64,000 nucleotides of DNA from Tanytarsus gracilentus. Taxonomy: Eukaryota; Arthropoda; Insecta; Diptera; Chironomidae. Below the pieces are notes generated by a model. It did not search any database. It was not told the origin of the DNA and was given only the letters and a program-made list of their open reading frames with translations. Below are positions 1-11,800 of the stretch, piece by piece. The translations under genes were made by a program, and so were the position numbers. The first letter of the stretch is position 1; each line of letters begins with the position of its first letter. The stretch covers positions 2,790,001 to 2,854,000 of the forward strand of contig JAXRKN010000036.1 of the NCBI GenBank assembly GCA_038502055.1. Direction: 5' to 3'.

Positions 1-3000
1 ATATAAATCACACTCTGTGAATGTGTATTCGAGTGGCGGGGCTGAAAGCGCATACTGTTGAAAAAATTCCAACTGAAAGCTCCGAGAGACAACAAGTCTG
101 AGATGGCGTTCATTGCCTCTTGACCAAGTTCCAGGTCATTATCAAAATTTTTAACTCTCTCACTCTAAAAAATCTTCAACGATATTAAAATGAATTAAAT
201 TAACCGGGCGTTGCAAATTTTATCGATAGAAACTCTTTTTTTTTCATCTCTTTAATGGCAAGTGAAAATTTTTTTACTCTTGTCATTTCTTTTCTTTCTC
301 AAAAGTATAAAAAAAGTCATCATCTAGTTTTAATTGTGCGAAATTTCATTTTTAATTTGCGCTTGAATGAATGTCAATAGACTCAATTAATTTTTTTGTG
401 TGTGACTTTCGCATCGTTGGATGCTGTGGTGAGTTTTGTTAATCATGATGGAAAAATTGGATTTGGACACTTGAATTTTTTTTAACTTTTTAAATTTTTT
501 ATTGAAAATTTTTGATTGTTTCGAATATTTTTCGTTTTTTTTGTATTAATTACGCACCACTTAAGAATATTTAAAGTGTCTTTCCCTTTTCTACAAAAAT
601 TTTGACAATTGATTGATTCAAGGTCTTTTCTCGTCAGATTTCACTTTGCCATTCGTCAATTATTCGTCAAAGTAATTTATTAATTTTATTTCTCGTGGTA
701 TGCAATTTGTATGAAATTAAGCATCGATGAATTTTAATGAAATCATTTCGAGTTAATTTTGTAATTATTTGCTTTTTTGGAATCCCAAAAATTTTCATCG
801 ATGATTTCTTTTGGTAAAGTAGCGACAGTGGAATGCAATATCACGTTTTATGCAAATTCGATTAAGACTGAACGCGAATTCATTTTTTTTGACGATGATT
901 TTATGGAAATTTATTTTGCGATTCCACTTCGCGGTGTTTAATGATCGTCTGCTTTTATCCGAATGCAAATTAAGACATTATAAGTTTTTAAACAGATCAT
1001 TAATTTCTTCGCATTATTGACACATGTAAATCATCACACACTTCATCACTTAATTAATTGGCGATAATCAGTTTAAATTTTTAAGTGACTCAAAATTATT
1101 TAAATTAATTAAAGCTTGGAATTAAAGTTCAATGACGCTTCACTCAAGTGGTCATGAGTCAGAGATGTTAAGTCATTAGCAGTAAAACATCTGACAAATT
1201 GCAATAAAGATCAAAAGATCGTTAGTAATTTTCATTACATACCAGACAATCGTGCGACTGCACGTAAATGGGTCAGTGGGAATTTCTTATATATGTTTAA
1301 TAATCATTCTTCCGTTCTCTTCTTCATTTTTATTTTATTTTCACTTTTAACTCTCGCGCACTTCCAAGAAAATTTCATTTTCATTCTTTCCACTCCACGT
1401 CATCGAATCATTTCTTTTTTCTCTCTCTCGCTCGACCAATAAATTCCTCAAATTGCTGCGATGGAATTTTACTGAATTTTTTGTCACTCTCCCATGGATT
1501 TATTTTTTTCTCTAATTTTTTTATGAATAAAGTTGACAGTTTTATGCATTTCATAATTTAATAACTTCTCTCTGCATATTTTTAACATCACTCCGTAATG
1601 ATGAAGTCCATTGACGTTATCCATGCACATATGTGCAATTTTCTAGCCAGTCATGTGCAGTCACAATAATTTACGATCATTTTGCTTTCATTTTCAAGTT
1701 ATCTCGGATATTTTTTCCTCCTCTCATATTCTCGTGCTCGTCATTCATCCACTGCCATCGAGTTTTTTTTTCAGCAGAGATTAGTCCGAGGAGATTTGTC
1801 GAGGAAAAACGATTAATTGATATCAACTGTGGCAATAAATCAAAAGAGCATTTTTTTGCAATTTACATTTTTTCTTACACTAATGCACTAATGCTACTCA
1901 AAGCTTGTAAGCTTGATATCGATAACACACGACAAATTGCTCATAATTTCTCATGTAAACATATAAAGCGCGAAAAGAGAAAAGTTTAAATTGAATGTCA
2001 ATAAGCAAATACAAAAAGAGGAGTTTGATGCTCAAATTAAATATTTTAAAAGCTATAAATTCAATTCGCGATGGATCATAAACATTCAGGAATCAAAACT
2101 ATGTCACCATCGCGATGAAAAATTGCTCCTTCATTACGGATGATAATCGATTATAGTTTCACGGCAATTATCGGCCATTCACGAAAAAAAAATCAAAGGA
2201 GCCGGGGCCGGCGAAAAGCGAGCATTCACATGTATCGACTAAATTATTATGTCAATGATTAATGGACACGATCTTCTTATGCTTCTTGCGAAATGCACCG
2301 TAGCATGATCGGATTTTATAATTGGCGAAACCAATAAAGAAAATTTCTGCCAGTTTTTTTTTATTGACCGTAACACATTTTCATTTTCATTGCGCAAATA
2401 CTCCGAAATCCAAAATCAATTGTTGGGCAAAGAGATCAAATTTCTCTTTTAATATCAATCTCTTGCGCGAGGTGTTGATGATATTTCTTATTTCTTTCCT
2501 TTTATGGCTTGAAGCGTGTGTGCAAAAAAAACATTATTTATGAATTGAACCTTTTTGGCCTCACCTTACAGGTGGATATAAAAAAGCATTAATTTCAGTC
2601 GACGAGATTAATTTTTATTCTTTTTTCTATTTGATTTTAAGCCGCTCACGCGCTGACGTCTGTCCTTTAACTCACCGTGGAGCTCCAACTTTCGCATATA
2701 TGTGAATAAATTGAGTTCGCACATCGAGTTTTTAGGATCGAAGTTACTTTCGAAGTTTCCTGTATCACTTCTTTGATCGTTTCATGAAATCCCATGAGGC
2801 GCAAAAAAAATAAATATCGAACGAATAAACGTCAAGTGCGGATATAAGGCAATGGCAAAAGAGCAGTAAAAGCATCAATGGAGAGTGAGTGAGACCCAAA
2901 GAAGTTTTATATATATTTTTTTTGCATTTTCGGATGTTTGTAAAAAATGGGTTAAGAGTGTCAGAGAGTCACATGTGTGAGTAAAATGAATGGAGGAAAG

Positions 3001-4821
3001 AAATAAAAAAGATTGAAATTCTTTTCATCGATGAATAAGGTTGGACATTATACGCAGCAGATAATAAATAAAAGTGAAAGAAAGATTGAAAAGCTTTCTT
3101 ATATTATATTATATGGCCTTTCAGAATTGAGTGTGCACACAAGGTAATGATAGTGCTCACACGGAATAAAAAAATAGATTTCAAAAATAATTTTTTATTC
3201 CTCTAATTAATTTTTAGAACAAATTTTAGGATTCGAACAGTTTTTTTTCAAACTAATAATGTTTTGCTAAATTCTCTCACAAAAATATTAAGTAAAAAAT
3301 TTAAATTTATATGATTTTTTTTCGATTCATCGCAAGCAGCCGCGACGCTTTTGTAAAAGTAACTCGGTAAGCTAGACAAATCGTCTATACATGCAGTCGA
3401 ATGCAAACGAGAAAAATTCACGCGATGCTGCGCACAATGATCATTAAATGTGCATTGACGCACGGGTGCATAGTCAGTGTCAACAGACTTCTTTCAACTA
3501 CATAAATCTCAAAAAAAAAATCTCGTCTTGATGCCCAATGAGACGATAAATTGCACACGATAAAGACAGTCGAGAAAAAAAATTATTGTGCCATTGTGGT
3601 GTCTGCATGTGCGCAACAAAAGAAGTGAAAAATTTTTCACTTCTCTCTTCGCTTAGTTAAAATAATTGAAATTCATCTATTAGCGCCGTAATTTCATTCA
3701 CCATTAGCAAAAGAAAAAGAATTTGATTAATCTCTTGTTGTAGATGTTGATGAAAAAATAAATTTCTTCTCTATTTTTTAATCACTTTTGTGCGGATGTG
3801 CGGATCGAATAAAACCTTTTTTTTTGAAGGGAAACTTCCGTCGATATTTAATGAGTGATGAATGAAAATTAGCAATGATAAAAAAGAAGTTCATGAAAAG
3901 TATGCAAGTCAAATCACCGTAAAGTTGTTAAAAACGTTTTACCGCAAATTCATTAAAAATTTGGAATATTTCTCTCTTCGTTCAACATTAGAGCGCATAA
4001 TTAAAATATAAGTGTTGATGATGTTATAAAAAATAAAATTATTTAGTTCGACTTTTAATTTTCAGACAAATGAGCTAAACAAAAGTGATAAAAATATTTT
4101 TTTAATTCGTGGCGTGGTTTGAAGCGCATTTTTAGAAGTTTTTAAATCTCAAATGATAAAAGAATTTTTAATTTAAAGCAATATAAAATTCAGAGAAACC
4201 TTTCTAATCCGCTTTAATAGACATATAAAAGACACATCACGTTCAACCCGCTAAATAGCTTTTAAAACATCAAACGAGCAACAAGTGAGCCCCAATTTCA
4301 CATGTTTCTAATAGCCTTTTAATTGCAGACATTTTATATTTTTTGATAAATTAATTTCTTCTGTTCAAATCATAATTCACTTCTCTCGCATAATGGACAT
4401 TGAAGAAGTTAAATGAAGCCATGTTCAATTTGTATCAAATCACAATTGGTCATTGCATCGAAAGTGCCCTTGATTTAATTTCATCTTAAAAAAAGCATCT
4501 ACGCAGCACATATATCGCGTACTTCCGATTTCTCGCCAGCGCATGGAGTGAAATGCGCGAACGAGATAAAACTAACGACATTCCGATCTACGCTTATTAT
4601 GCCTCACTCACTCGCCAGCTATACACGACGTTTTATCAGAATTTTATGGCGAGCGAAGAGAAATAAAATCACTCTATGTCTCCGCGCTGCGTTCACTTAT
4701 GGGCAATGGCATTTTTACATATACGAGCGATAACTCATTGTACGCTCAGTAGTTTAGTATTAAGAGAACTCTAATCACTTTCGCAGTTATTATTCAATTT
4801 TCATTCCAGAATGACATAAAA
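1..4821. other. Non-coding region, AT-rich
   Basis: I find no coding exon here. The open frames are short, low in complexity and lack splice-supported extensions or family motifs. The stretch holds homopolymer A/T runs and scattered palindromic words. It may be intergenic or the intron of a gene whose exons lie outside the window. Confidence 0.6.
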
Positions 4822-6124
4822 ATGTTTATGAAGAAAATTATAATAATTTGTGTTGCAATTTTAGTTTTTGCACCCCACGCTTCGCATCAATTCAGAAGAT
4901 GGGATTTTATGGAGAGGTGTCCGCTGGTCGGTGAGGGTTGATTGTGAATTCCGTCATGATACTTAAAATCCAGGAAATTTAATTTTTGACGAATTTCACA
5001 AACACATTTTATAATCACATGCGATTACATTAAACTAAAACAGGAAACATTTGAAGGTCAAATCGATGAGGAATCTTCAAATTAATGAAATGGTAGGGCC
5101 GTGGTACGTAATTCAATACTATTCGAGTGCGGAAGATACACCTGAGTATAAGTGCATGAGAGGAAATTTGGAAATTTTAGACACTAAAGAGGTAATATGA
5201 CAGTAATTGACTTCACTTGACTGTCTCTTTGTCACGTTCGCTTTCTCATTCTTCTCGCTTTAAAAATTGCTTTAATACACACACTAAAACTTGATCATAA
5301 TCGATTATTTTGCAAAATTAAACTCGTTCTTTTTTTGGGGAGTAAAAGCTTGCGAATGTGGCCAGGAAGAAGAAGATCATGACTTTACAAGTTTTTGATT
5401 TGATTTTTTATTAAATTTTCTCCTCGAGTCATTAACCTTTTGCTGTATCCCTTTCTATGAGGTTATTAGCCTTGATTTAGAGCAATTTCTATAGACAAGT
5501 TTTTCAATTTTGAACATTTTGTTAAAATTACTTTCATCAATTTTTAGATCACAATGAATTTAACGTATTTCTACTTGAATGATCCCAACAACGAGCAGAT
5601 GTTTGGAAATTTGACTTGGTCAATACCAAGCTACAATACAATTTCTCACTGGGTGCATAAGGAAGACCCAATTTGTAAGCTCATAAGATTACGAAACTCT
5701 TCTTTTTAATCAAACTCTTTTATTTTATGCCAGACGAAGGAGTTTACAACACTTATGTGATTGACTTTTTGAGTGACGAATGGGCTTTGTTGATGCATTG
5801 CGCAGAAAAGAAAAAATACTCGCGATATCTATCCGCTTTGATACTAAGCAGAAAAGACACTTTGGGCAGTAATGTAAAAGCATTTCTGCGTGAAAAGCTT
5901 CCACAATATCAAATTGATTTAGATTATATGTTTGAGGTAAGACAAGGATCAGAGGATTGTAGGCAGGGCATTGGTAATTAAACTTTTACTCTTAATTGAA
6001 TTGGACATGAAGATTAATTAATTATTTTACAGCTACCATGAGTGAATATTACAAATATGTACTTCAGAAGAGAGGCAACGATACGGAGAGCGTTGATGAT
6101 GTTAAATTAATTAATGTGTTGTGA
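4822..6124 (+). CDS. Secreted lipocalin (apolipoprotein D / Karl type)
   Basis: Probably a secreted carrier of small hydrophobic ligands. Five exons: 4822 to about 4926/4930, about 5057-5191, 5548-5674, 5734-5973 and 6033-6124. The N-terminus is a signal peptide (MFMKKIIIICVAILVFA) followed by the Cys-Pro seen at the start of lipocalin folds. Exon 2 carries the hallmark G-x-W motif in NEMVGPWYVIQYY. Four cysteines (in ERCPL, KCMRG, MHCAE and EDCRQ) could form the two usual disulfides. The last exon continues in frame (GIATMSEYYKYVLQ) and ends about 15 bp before an AATAAA. The exon 1/2 junction is unsettled: the best-looking donor (after 4930) breaks the frame with either acceptor, whereas a weak donor after 4926 joined to 5057 gives the family-like CPLVKSMRNLQINEM. 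The family call is firm; the exact orthologue is not. Confidence 0.8.
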
Positions 6125-6573
6125 ATTTTTTATTTTTGATGAAATAAATTATTAAGAAAATGTTACATGTTTACTATAAATTGATAATAAATTTAATTTA
6201 ATTTTTTTCTTCCAGTTTTAAAAATAACGGTTTTTTAAAATTTAAATAGTTTTTTCAAAAATGTATGGAAACGATGAATTTGAGGTTAAAACTTCCGCGT
6301 TTGTAGGTTAGATGATGTAATAAGTACTAAATTTTACATAAAATTTGATAAATAAAATATTTTTAAAATTTTCTCTAGCTGCTTTCATAAGTTTAAATTT
6401 TGAATAATTTTAAGTAAATAAAAAATCTTTGTTCACTCAAAAAAAGTTCCATATTTTAAAATAGTAAACAAAATTTTCTACCTAACCAAAAACTTTCCAT
6501 CCACAAACGCGGTAGTTTCAAAACTCATTCCTCGATTCATTTCTTTTCAAAAAAGTCTAAGCAGACTTCAATA
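6125..6573. other. Intergenic spacer, non-coding
   Basis: Contains the AATAAA of the lipocalin gene near 6141 and AT-rich sequence without ORFs. The next transcript probably begins near the end of this spacer. Confidence 0.5.
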
Positions 6574-6857
6574 AAGGTAAGAAGAAAATTATTTTATTTA
6601 CAAGCTTTTCATGCGATTTTATTCACAAACTCACATGCTTCCAAAAGAACAGACCGTCTGGAATTTGTTTCCCAAAAAGTTAAATAATTTATTCGGTAAT
6701 TTTTGGTTAAAAATCGATTTAAATTTTGCGACTCATGTGATAGAAAAAAAATCGATGAGATAAGAAAGCAAAAATTCTAATCCAAAATGTTTTCTTTATC
6801 TTATTCACAGATCGGCTCAACTGTAACATCAAGAAGTAGAGCAAATCTTGTTAGAAC

Positions 6858-8879
6858 ATGAAATCAACGCAAGCCTTATCATTCGCCGTGAGAGTAAGCT
6901 GTAGCCAGGTGAGTCTTCACTTTTTTCCCATAAACGAGATGCAAATTGCGTGAAATAAAACTTCCAATGACTCGATTTACAGTTGCATATTGCGACTTCC
7001 TTATTAAAATCACCTTGGAGTTAAAAAAATTTACATACGCGACGCATGGAATTAAAGGAAGTAAAAGAAGGAAACCATTAAAAAATTCGCGATGCGATGA
7101 AGAGGATAAACTGAGTGTCATTGTTTATGAGTGTGTATATATTTAAATTAAAGAATCTTGTCTAGTGTCACATGTCTAGATAAATTGTAAAATCACAACT
7201 ATTCGTGAAAATTAGCGCAGTCGGTCAATGTGAAAATTAACATTGCCAAAAAATTTATCTCTTATCGTTATCGCTCAAGAGTTTCTCGCTGGAGATAAAA
7301 ACCTGTCATAACCAATTTCAACATTCACAATCGACCTTCAAAATCCGGTTCAAAGACAAGATGGGTCTGCAAACGGCGTTGCCATTTCCAATAGCTCCGC
7401 ATAGATTAGTACCCTACTCCGTTGCAATGGGCATTAGTGGCACTCCTGGCCGGCCATGAAGGACATTCTTCAAAAATCATCAATGTAAATCGATTCCTGA
7501 TGCAATAACGACTTCAACGACATACATGAAGCCGCAGTTCTGAAAAATGGACATTATGGCAGTCCTGGCCGACCATGATGGACATTCCTCAAAAATCGTC
7601 AGTATCAATCGATTCCTGATGCAATGACGAGTTCAACGACATACATGAAGCCATAGTTCTGAAAATGGACATTTTGGGCACTCCTGGTCGACCATGATGT
7701 ACATTCTTCAAAATCATCAATGTCAATCGATTCCTGATCCAATGACGAGTTCAACGACATACATGAAGCCATAGTTCTGAAAAATGGACATTAGTGGCAG
7801 TCCTGGCCGTCCATGACGGACATTCCTCAAAAATCATCTATAGCAATCGATTCCTGGTCCAATCACGAGTTCAACGATACCCATGAAGCCATATAAGAGA
7901 AAATTTGTATGAAAAAGGACATTTTTGCACTCAGGGACGGTCCTTGAAGGGTCGTACCTCAAAACAAAATACTTCTTGCACAACTAGAGCCAAAACCCGA
8001 TCTTTAGCTACAAACCCGAGTCAAATCCGACCAGCCGTTCTTGAGATATGCCGCCCACTAAGATCGTAAGAAAGTAAGAAAGTGAGAAAGTGAGAAAGTA
8101 AGATGACTTAAATGGCTCTAACTCCTCGTAGGATCAACCGATTTCAAATCTGTTTTCGCCAGTTTGTAGGGTTTGACTAGGCCTATCATTTGAGTATAAG
8201 TTTTGATATTGCACAATGTAATGTCTTGGCACTAGGGGTCGAAAACAGGTTTTGGAAAAATCCAAAATTAATATATAGCGGAGCTATAATATTCATGTTT
8301 CTCAAGCGTGAATTCCCATTATCTGATTAAATTTCTATAAGAAGTGTGATGCACGCTTTAAAAAATATAAAGAAGAAAAAAATTAGGATTTTTCCAGTTT
8401 TTTAAAAAAATTTGAGGCGCACAAATATCTTGACGCCAATTATCTAATACATAGGTGAGAAAAAGAAATTTTGCGCATTACTCACCGCGTAATTTCGGCC
8501 AGTTGTCGAAGAAAATGATTTTAATTTTAGACGTAGATTCTTCTTTGTTTTTCAACACTTTCAAATGTATTCGCTCCGTAATCAAACATCATCACACGCG
8601 CCTCGTCGTGTGGTGTGTATGCACAATTAAGAAAGCATAAGCAGAAAATTGCGTCATTAATTTTTTTTCTCTCTCGCGCACTCAAGATCTTGACATTCAA
8701 TTGATGACTAATTTAATTGACGTTATTTTTCTTTGTAGATTGGATCGCAAGCTCCAGTGCGGACAATTGCTAAAAAGGATTATTCAGCTCAGTCAGCAGC
8801 GCTTCTTGCAGCCATAGGATTGTCAATGAGTGGCTTCTCATTGAAACAAATGGCATCAAAGTCTCCGAGGAAATTTTAG
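6858..8879 (+). CDS. Small 63-aa protein, possible mitochondrial membrane microprotein
   Basis: I do not recognise the family. Two coding exons, 6858-6908 and 8739-8879, join in phase 0 with good splice sites (CAG|gtgagt and ttgtag|ATT). The product begins MKSTQALSFAVRVSCS and ends QMASKSPRKF. The first about 30 residues are rich in Ser, Arg and Lys and free of acidic residues, like a mitochondrial presequence. Residues 37-52 (SAALLAAIGLSMSGFS) could be one short membrane helix. A 5' UTR intron is likely: donor near 6574, acceptor near 6810. The 1.83-kb coding intron is unusually long for this region because it carries a repeat cluster. It could instead be a spurious ORF, but frame continuity over a well-formed intron argues for a real gene. 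Localisation is inferred. Confidence 0.55.
7428..7925. repeat. 119-bp tandem repeat, about 4 copies
   Basis: The word TCCTGG followed by CCGGCCATG or close variants recurs at about 7444, 7563, 7682 and 7801, an exact spacing of 119 bp. Between these, CAATCGATTCCTG, AGTTCAACGACATACATGAAGCC and GAAAAATGGACATT recur in the same order. A degenerate fifth start follows at about 7925. The array lies inside the intron of the small 63-aa gene. It is minisatellite-like and has no coding capacity that I can see. Confidence 0.9.
8010..8300. repeat. Repeat tail with GAAAGT-type microsatellite and small palindrome
   Basis: Directly after the 119-bp array comes a short run of GTAAGAAA/GTGAGAAA octamers (about 8067-8103), then non-simple sequence, then a short perfect palindrome TATAGC-GGA-GCTATA near 8274-8288. 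The block differs in texture from the surrounding AT-rich intron and looks like the end of a dispersed element. Its family is unknown to me. Confidence 0.5.
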
Positions 8880-9264
8880 GCCAGCGCACAAATGCGACGA
8901 ATAGGAAAGTAATTGAGAAAGACGAGGAACGTTAATTTATTTTGTAATTTCTTGAGTTCCTATTCAACTCTTTGCTGACTGATTAAATGACTACTCTTCA
9001 CTCAAATAACACAAAAAAATTTTTCAATGCAAAAAAAATTGGTGATGTCAAAATTTTTTAATGAACGAAAAATATTTCGTTGAGAGAGAAAGAATTTGCT
9101 AGTATTTTTAATTTATGAAACCCACGCGTGTTAATTTGAATTTGATAATTTACACACAATTTATATTTCTCATTTCAATTTTTTTAGAAAAGCTGAAAAT
9201 ATGAAAATAAAAAGCAGACAGATCTTTAGAAATACACGAAAAAAGACTTTTTTACTTTTTGCAG
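8880..9264. other. Convergent 3' region, non-coding
   Basis: Tail-to-tail spacer between the small 63-aa gene (+) and the ZAD zinc-finger gene (-). It is AT-rich and presumably holds both 3' UTRs. I see no further gene. Confidence 0.5.
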
Positions 9265-10422
9265 TTAAAATTCTCCAATGAATTCTTTTGTATGATGCTT
9301 CCTGATGTGATCTTTTAAAAGTCTCGCGTATCCAAATTTCTTTTGACAACTCTCGTATGTGCAAACGTAGTTCTTGATTTCCTCGTGAACATTCTTGATA
9401 TGCGTGTCCAGATTAAATTTCCGATAAAATCCAACACCACAAATTCCGCAAATAAAATCTCGAACTCCACTGTGAACTGAGAGGTGTCTTTTCAGCGAAT
9501 TTGTATTGTTGAATTTTTTCTAAAAATATCTTTGTTAATTTTATTCACTTTTTTATGGTGTTGCTTACCTCGCAAAGTTCACACTCATATTTATCTCTAT
9601 TCTTATGCCTCAACGAGTGCGCATAAAGAGCTCTCTGAGATGGAAACAACTTGTCACATGTTTCGCATTTGATTCTCACATTAGTATGGATGGATGTAAG
9701 ATGCAGTCGTCTTAATTGTTTGCAGTAAAAGGACTTGTTGCATTCTGTACACTTAAACGGACGAATGTTATTATGCTTATTTATGTGACCCTCCATGCGA
9801 TTCTTTTCAATCATTTTGAGACACAAATCACATTGCATTAAAAGTCTCTGATAAAGTTCTCTGCCCTTAGATCTCTCAGCTGGATTGGTTTCTTCATACA
9901 TTACAACTGCTGGTTTATTTGATGATTCAAGTTCATCTTGATGGATTTCGTCGCTGTCGTTTTGCATTATTTTCTCTTCGGTCACAATAACATCTCCATC
10001 AGAATCGGGAATTTCGTACTGTTCTTGGTCATCCTCTATAAAATGGTCCTCTTCAATTTCATCAATGTACTCAACGTAGTCCTCTTCAATTTTTTCCTCT
10101 TCTGGATCTTCAACAATTTCCTCTACCTCTACTTTAAAAAGCTTGACGAATTTACTCTGATTTTTGATGCATTTATTTCGAAAGTCCTCGAATGCTTTCA
10201 GTCGACCATAGCAAGTTATACACAACATTAGATTATCTTCAACATCCCGGAACTAAAAAAATATTAAATTTTACAATTTTATTTTGATAAAAAATTAAAA
10301 TCACTTACAGAAATTGAAGTTAACATTAGAATAAGATTTTCCATTTCCTCGTCGATTGAATAGCACTCGGGGAATTTCGTAAGATCTGTTGTGCAAAGTC
10401 TACAAACCAAACTCGCATCCAT
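9265..10422 (-). CDS. ZAD-domain C2H2 zinc-finger protein, 350 aa
   Basis: Probable DNA-binding transcription factor of the insect ZAD family. Exons on the minus strand: 10422-10309, 10252-9569 and 9519-9265. The N-terminal ZAD is visible as CRLC at residues 7-10 and a CITC pair about 50 residues later, separated by the usual acidic helical segment. A Glu/Asp-rich linker (about residues 80-165) follows. Six C2H2 fingers come next, from CDLCLKMIEKN through YVCTYESCQKKFGYARLL; the fourth finger is split by the last intron (CELCE|KKF). ZAD domains generally mediate dimerisation. The start is head-to-head with GID4, 212 bp apart. No orthologue can be named because this family diversifies quickly. 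Confidence 0.9.
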
Positions 10423-10634
10423 TCTTGATTTATTAAAATAAATTTTAATGTTTTCAATTTTTTTTGTGTTTACAATTTTAACGTTGCAGGGTTCGACAAA
10501 ATGAAATTTTGAGTCACCCTATAACTCGTTTCTTCTCGCAGAAATTTCTCAACTTGAAAACGAAATTTTTTGAGCAGAAAAAATTTAATTTTAGTGCGAT
10601 TTGATCGATTTAAAAAGAATAATTATTGAATACA
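10423..10634. promoter_or_regulatory. Shared divergent promoter region, zinc finger / GID4
   Basis: Only 212 bp separate the two start codons, so both genes must start from this interval, including both 5' UTRs. I see no clear TATA box. That the two genes are co-regulated is an inference from spacing only. Confidence 0.5.
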
Positions 10635-11800
10635 ATGCCAGTGCCACAACCGATCGAAGTCCCTCTAAGAGAAAATAGCAAACAAATTGGCGTGAATAAG
10701 ACACTTCTTTATAATGGATCGAGATTTCATGGTTTTCAACGCTCTAAAGGAAACTCGTATGATGTTGATGTTGTAATCCAGGTAAGAATTAAGCTGTTGC
10801 ACTCTTAAGTGAGTCTTTGAAGTAAAATGAAATATTTCATGAGATCCAGTGTGAGAAAATAATCAGAAATTTAACGAGGTTAATAGTTCCACAAATCTGG
10901 AACAATCGCAATTAAAATTGGTCAATACAGTTTACTTAAGAATTGAATTGTGATAAGCTGCAAGAGAACAATCGTCTTGCAGAAAAAATGTGTCACATTA
11001 ATATGCTCGATTAATTATCGCCATATAAAAAAAAATTTATACTGTGCGATTATGAAAGTAGGACTTTTCTTTTTGAGCGTGACAAGCCTAATCGAAATCA
11101 CGCGGTCTCTATGAAAAATTTCATGAGATTAATTGCTATGCTGGACGTCCAGTAGACCTTTTAACATTCTATAGCGTGTTCTAATCTCTACTTTCTTAAC
11201 AGCACGTCGACGAAGAAAATTGCTACTTGTGCGGATATCTGAAAATCACTGGATTAACGGTAAGTTATGTCTATACTTGGAAATGATGACAACTCATACA
11301 AATTTTTCTCTTTTAGTTTGAATTCCCCACCCTTACAACGTTTTTCGATGCCGAGATCATTTCGACACGTTATCCCTTCTTGACACGTAAATGGGATGCA
11401 GATGAGGAAGTTGACCGAAAGCATTGGGTAATTACTAATTAGCGATCTATATTTAATGTCTTACAAAATTATAATTTGCAATTGTTTCACATTTTAGGGC
11501 AAATTCTCGGCTTTTGCTGATTACCAGAAGAACTTCAACTCAGACGAATTCACTTATGATTCTCTAGATCTGGAAAAGTCAGATTATGTCTTTATGAGAT
11601 GGAAGGAGCACTTTCTAGTTCCCGATCACACTATTCGCGATATTAATGGAGCTTCCTTCGCAGGCTTTTACTACATTTGTTTTCAAAAATCTAAAGCCCT
11701 CATGGAAGGATATTACTATCATAGGTCTTCCGAATGGTTCCAATCTCTAACGCTAGAACATCAGCCCGATGACTTTATTCAAGTTTACGAGTTCAGATAA
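10635..11800 (+). CDS. Gid4: GID4-like substrate receptor of the CTLH/GID E3 ubiquitin ligase
   Basis: GID4 recognises N-terminal Pro degrons, or related termini, and brings substrates to the CTLH ubiquitin ligase. Four exons: 10635-10781, 11203-11259, 11317-11427 and 11498-11800, all phase 0. Family blocks are plain: SRFHGFQRSKGNSYDVDVVIQ-type start of the beta barrel, YLCGYLKITGLT, FPTLTTFFDAEII, FLTRKWDADEEVDRKHWGKF, then DYVFMRWKEHFLVPD, SFAGFYYICFQKS and YYYHRSSEW, ending YEFR. The ATG at 10635 gives MPVPQPIEVP, matching the short N-terminus of the core protein. At about 205 aa it is the conserved Vid24-type domain without the long N-terminal extension some animal isoforms carry. Confidence 0.95.

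Noticed and set aside
1633..1989. 118-codon plus-strand open frame
   Set aside because: Residues are dominated by Phe, Ile and Ser as expected from AT-rich DNA; no motif and no extension by splicing.
7428..7925. 119-bp regular repeat considered as a CRISPR array
   Set aside because: The repeats are contiguous without spacers, the genome is eukaryotic and the units drift; it is a minisatellite.
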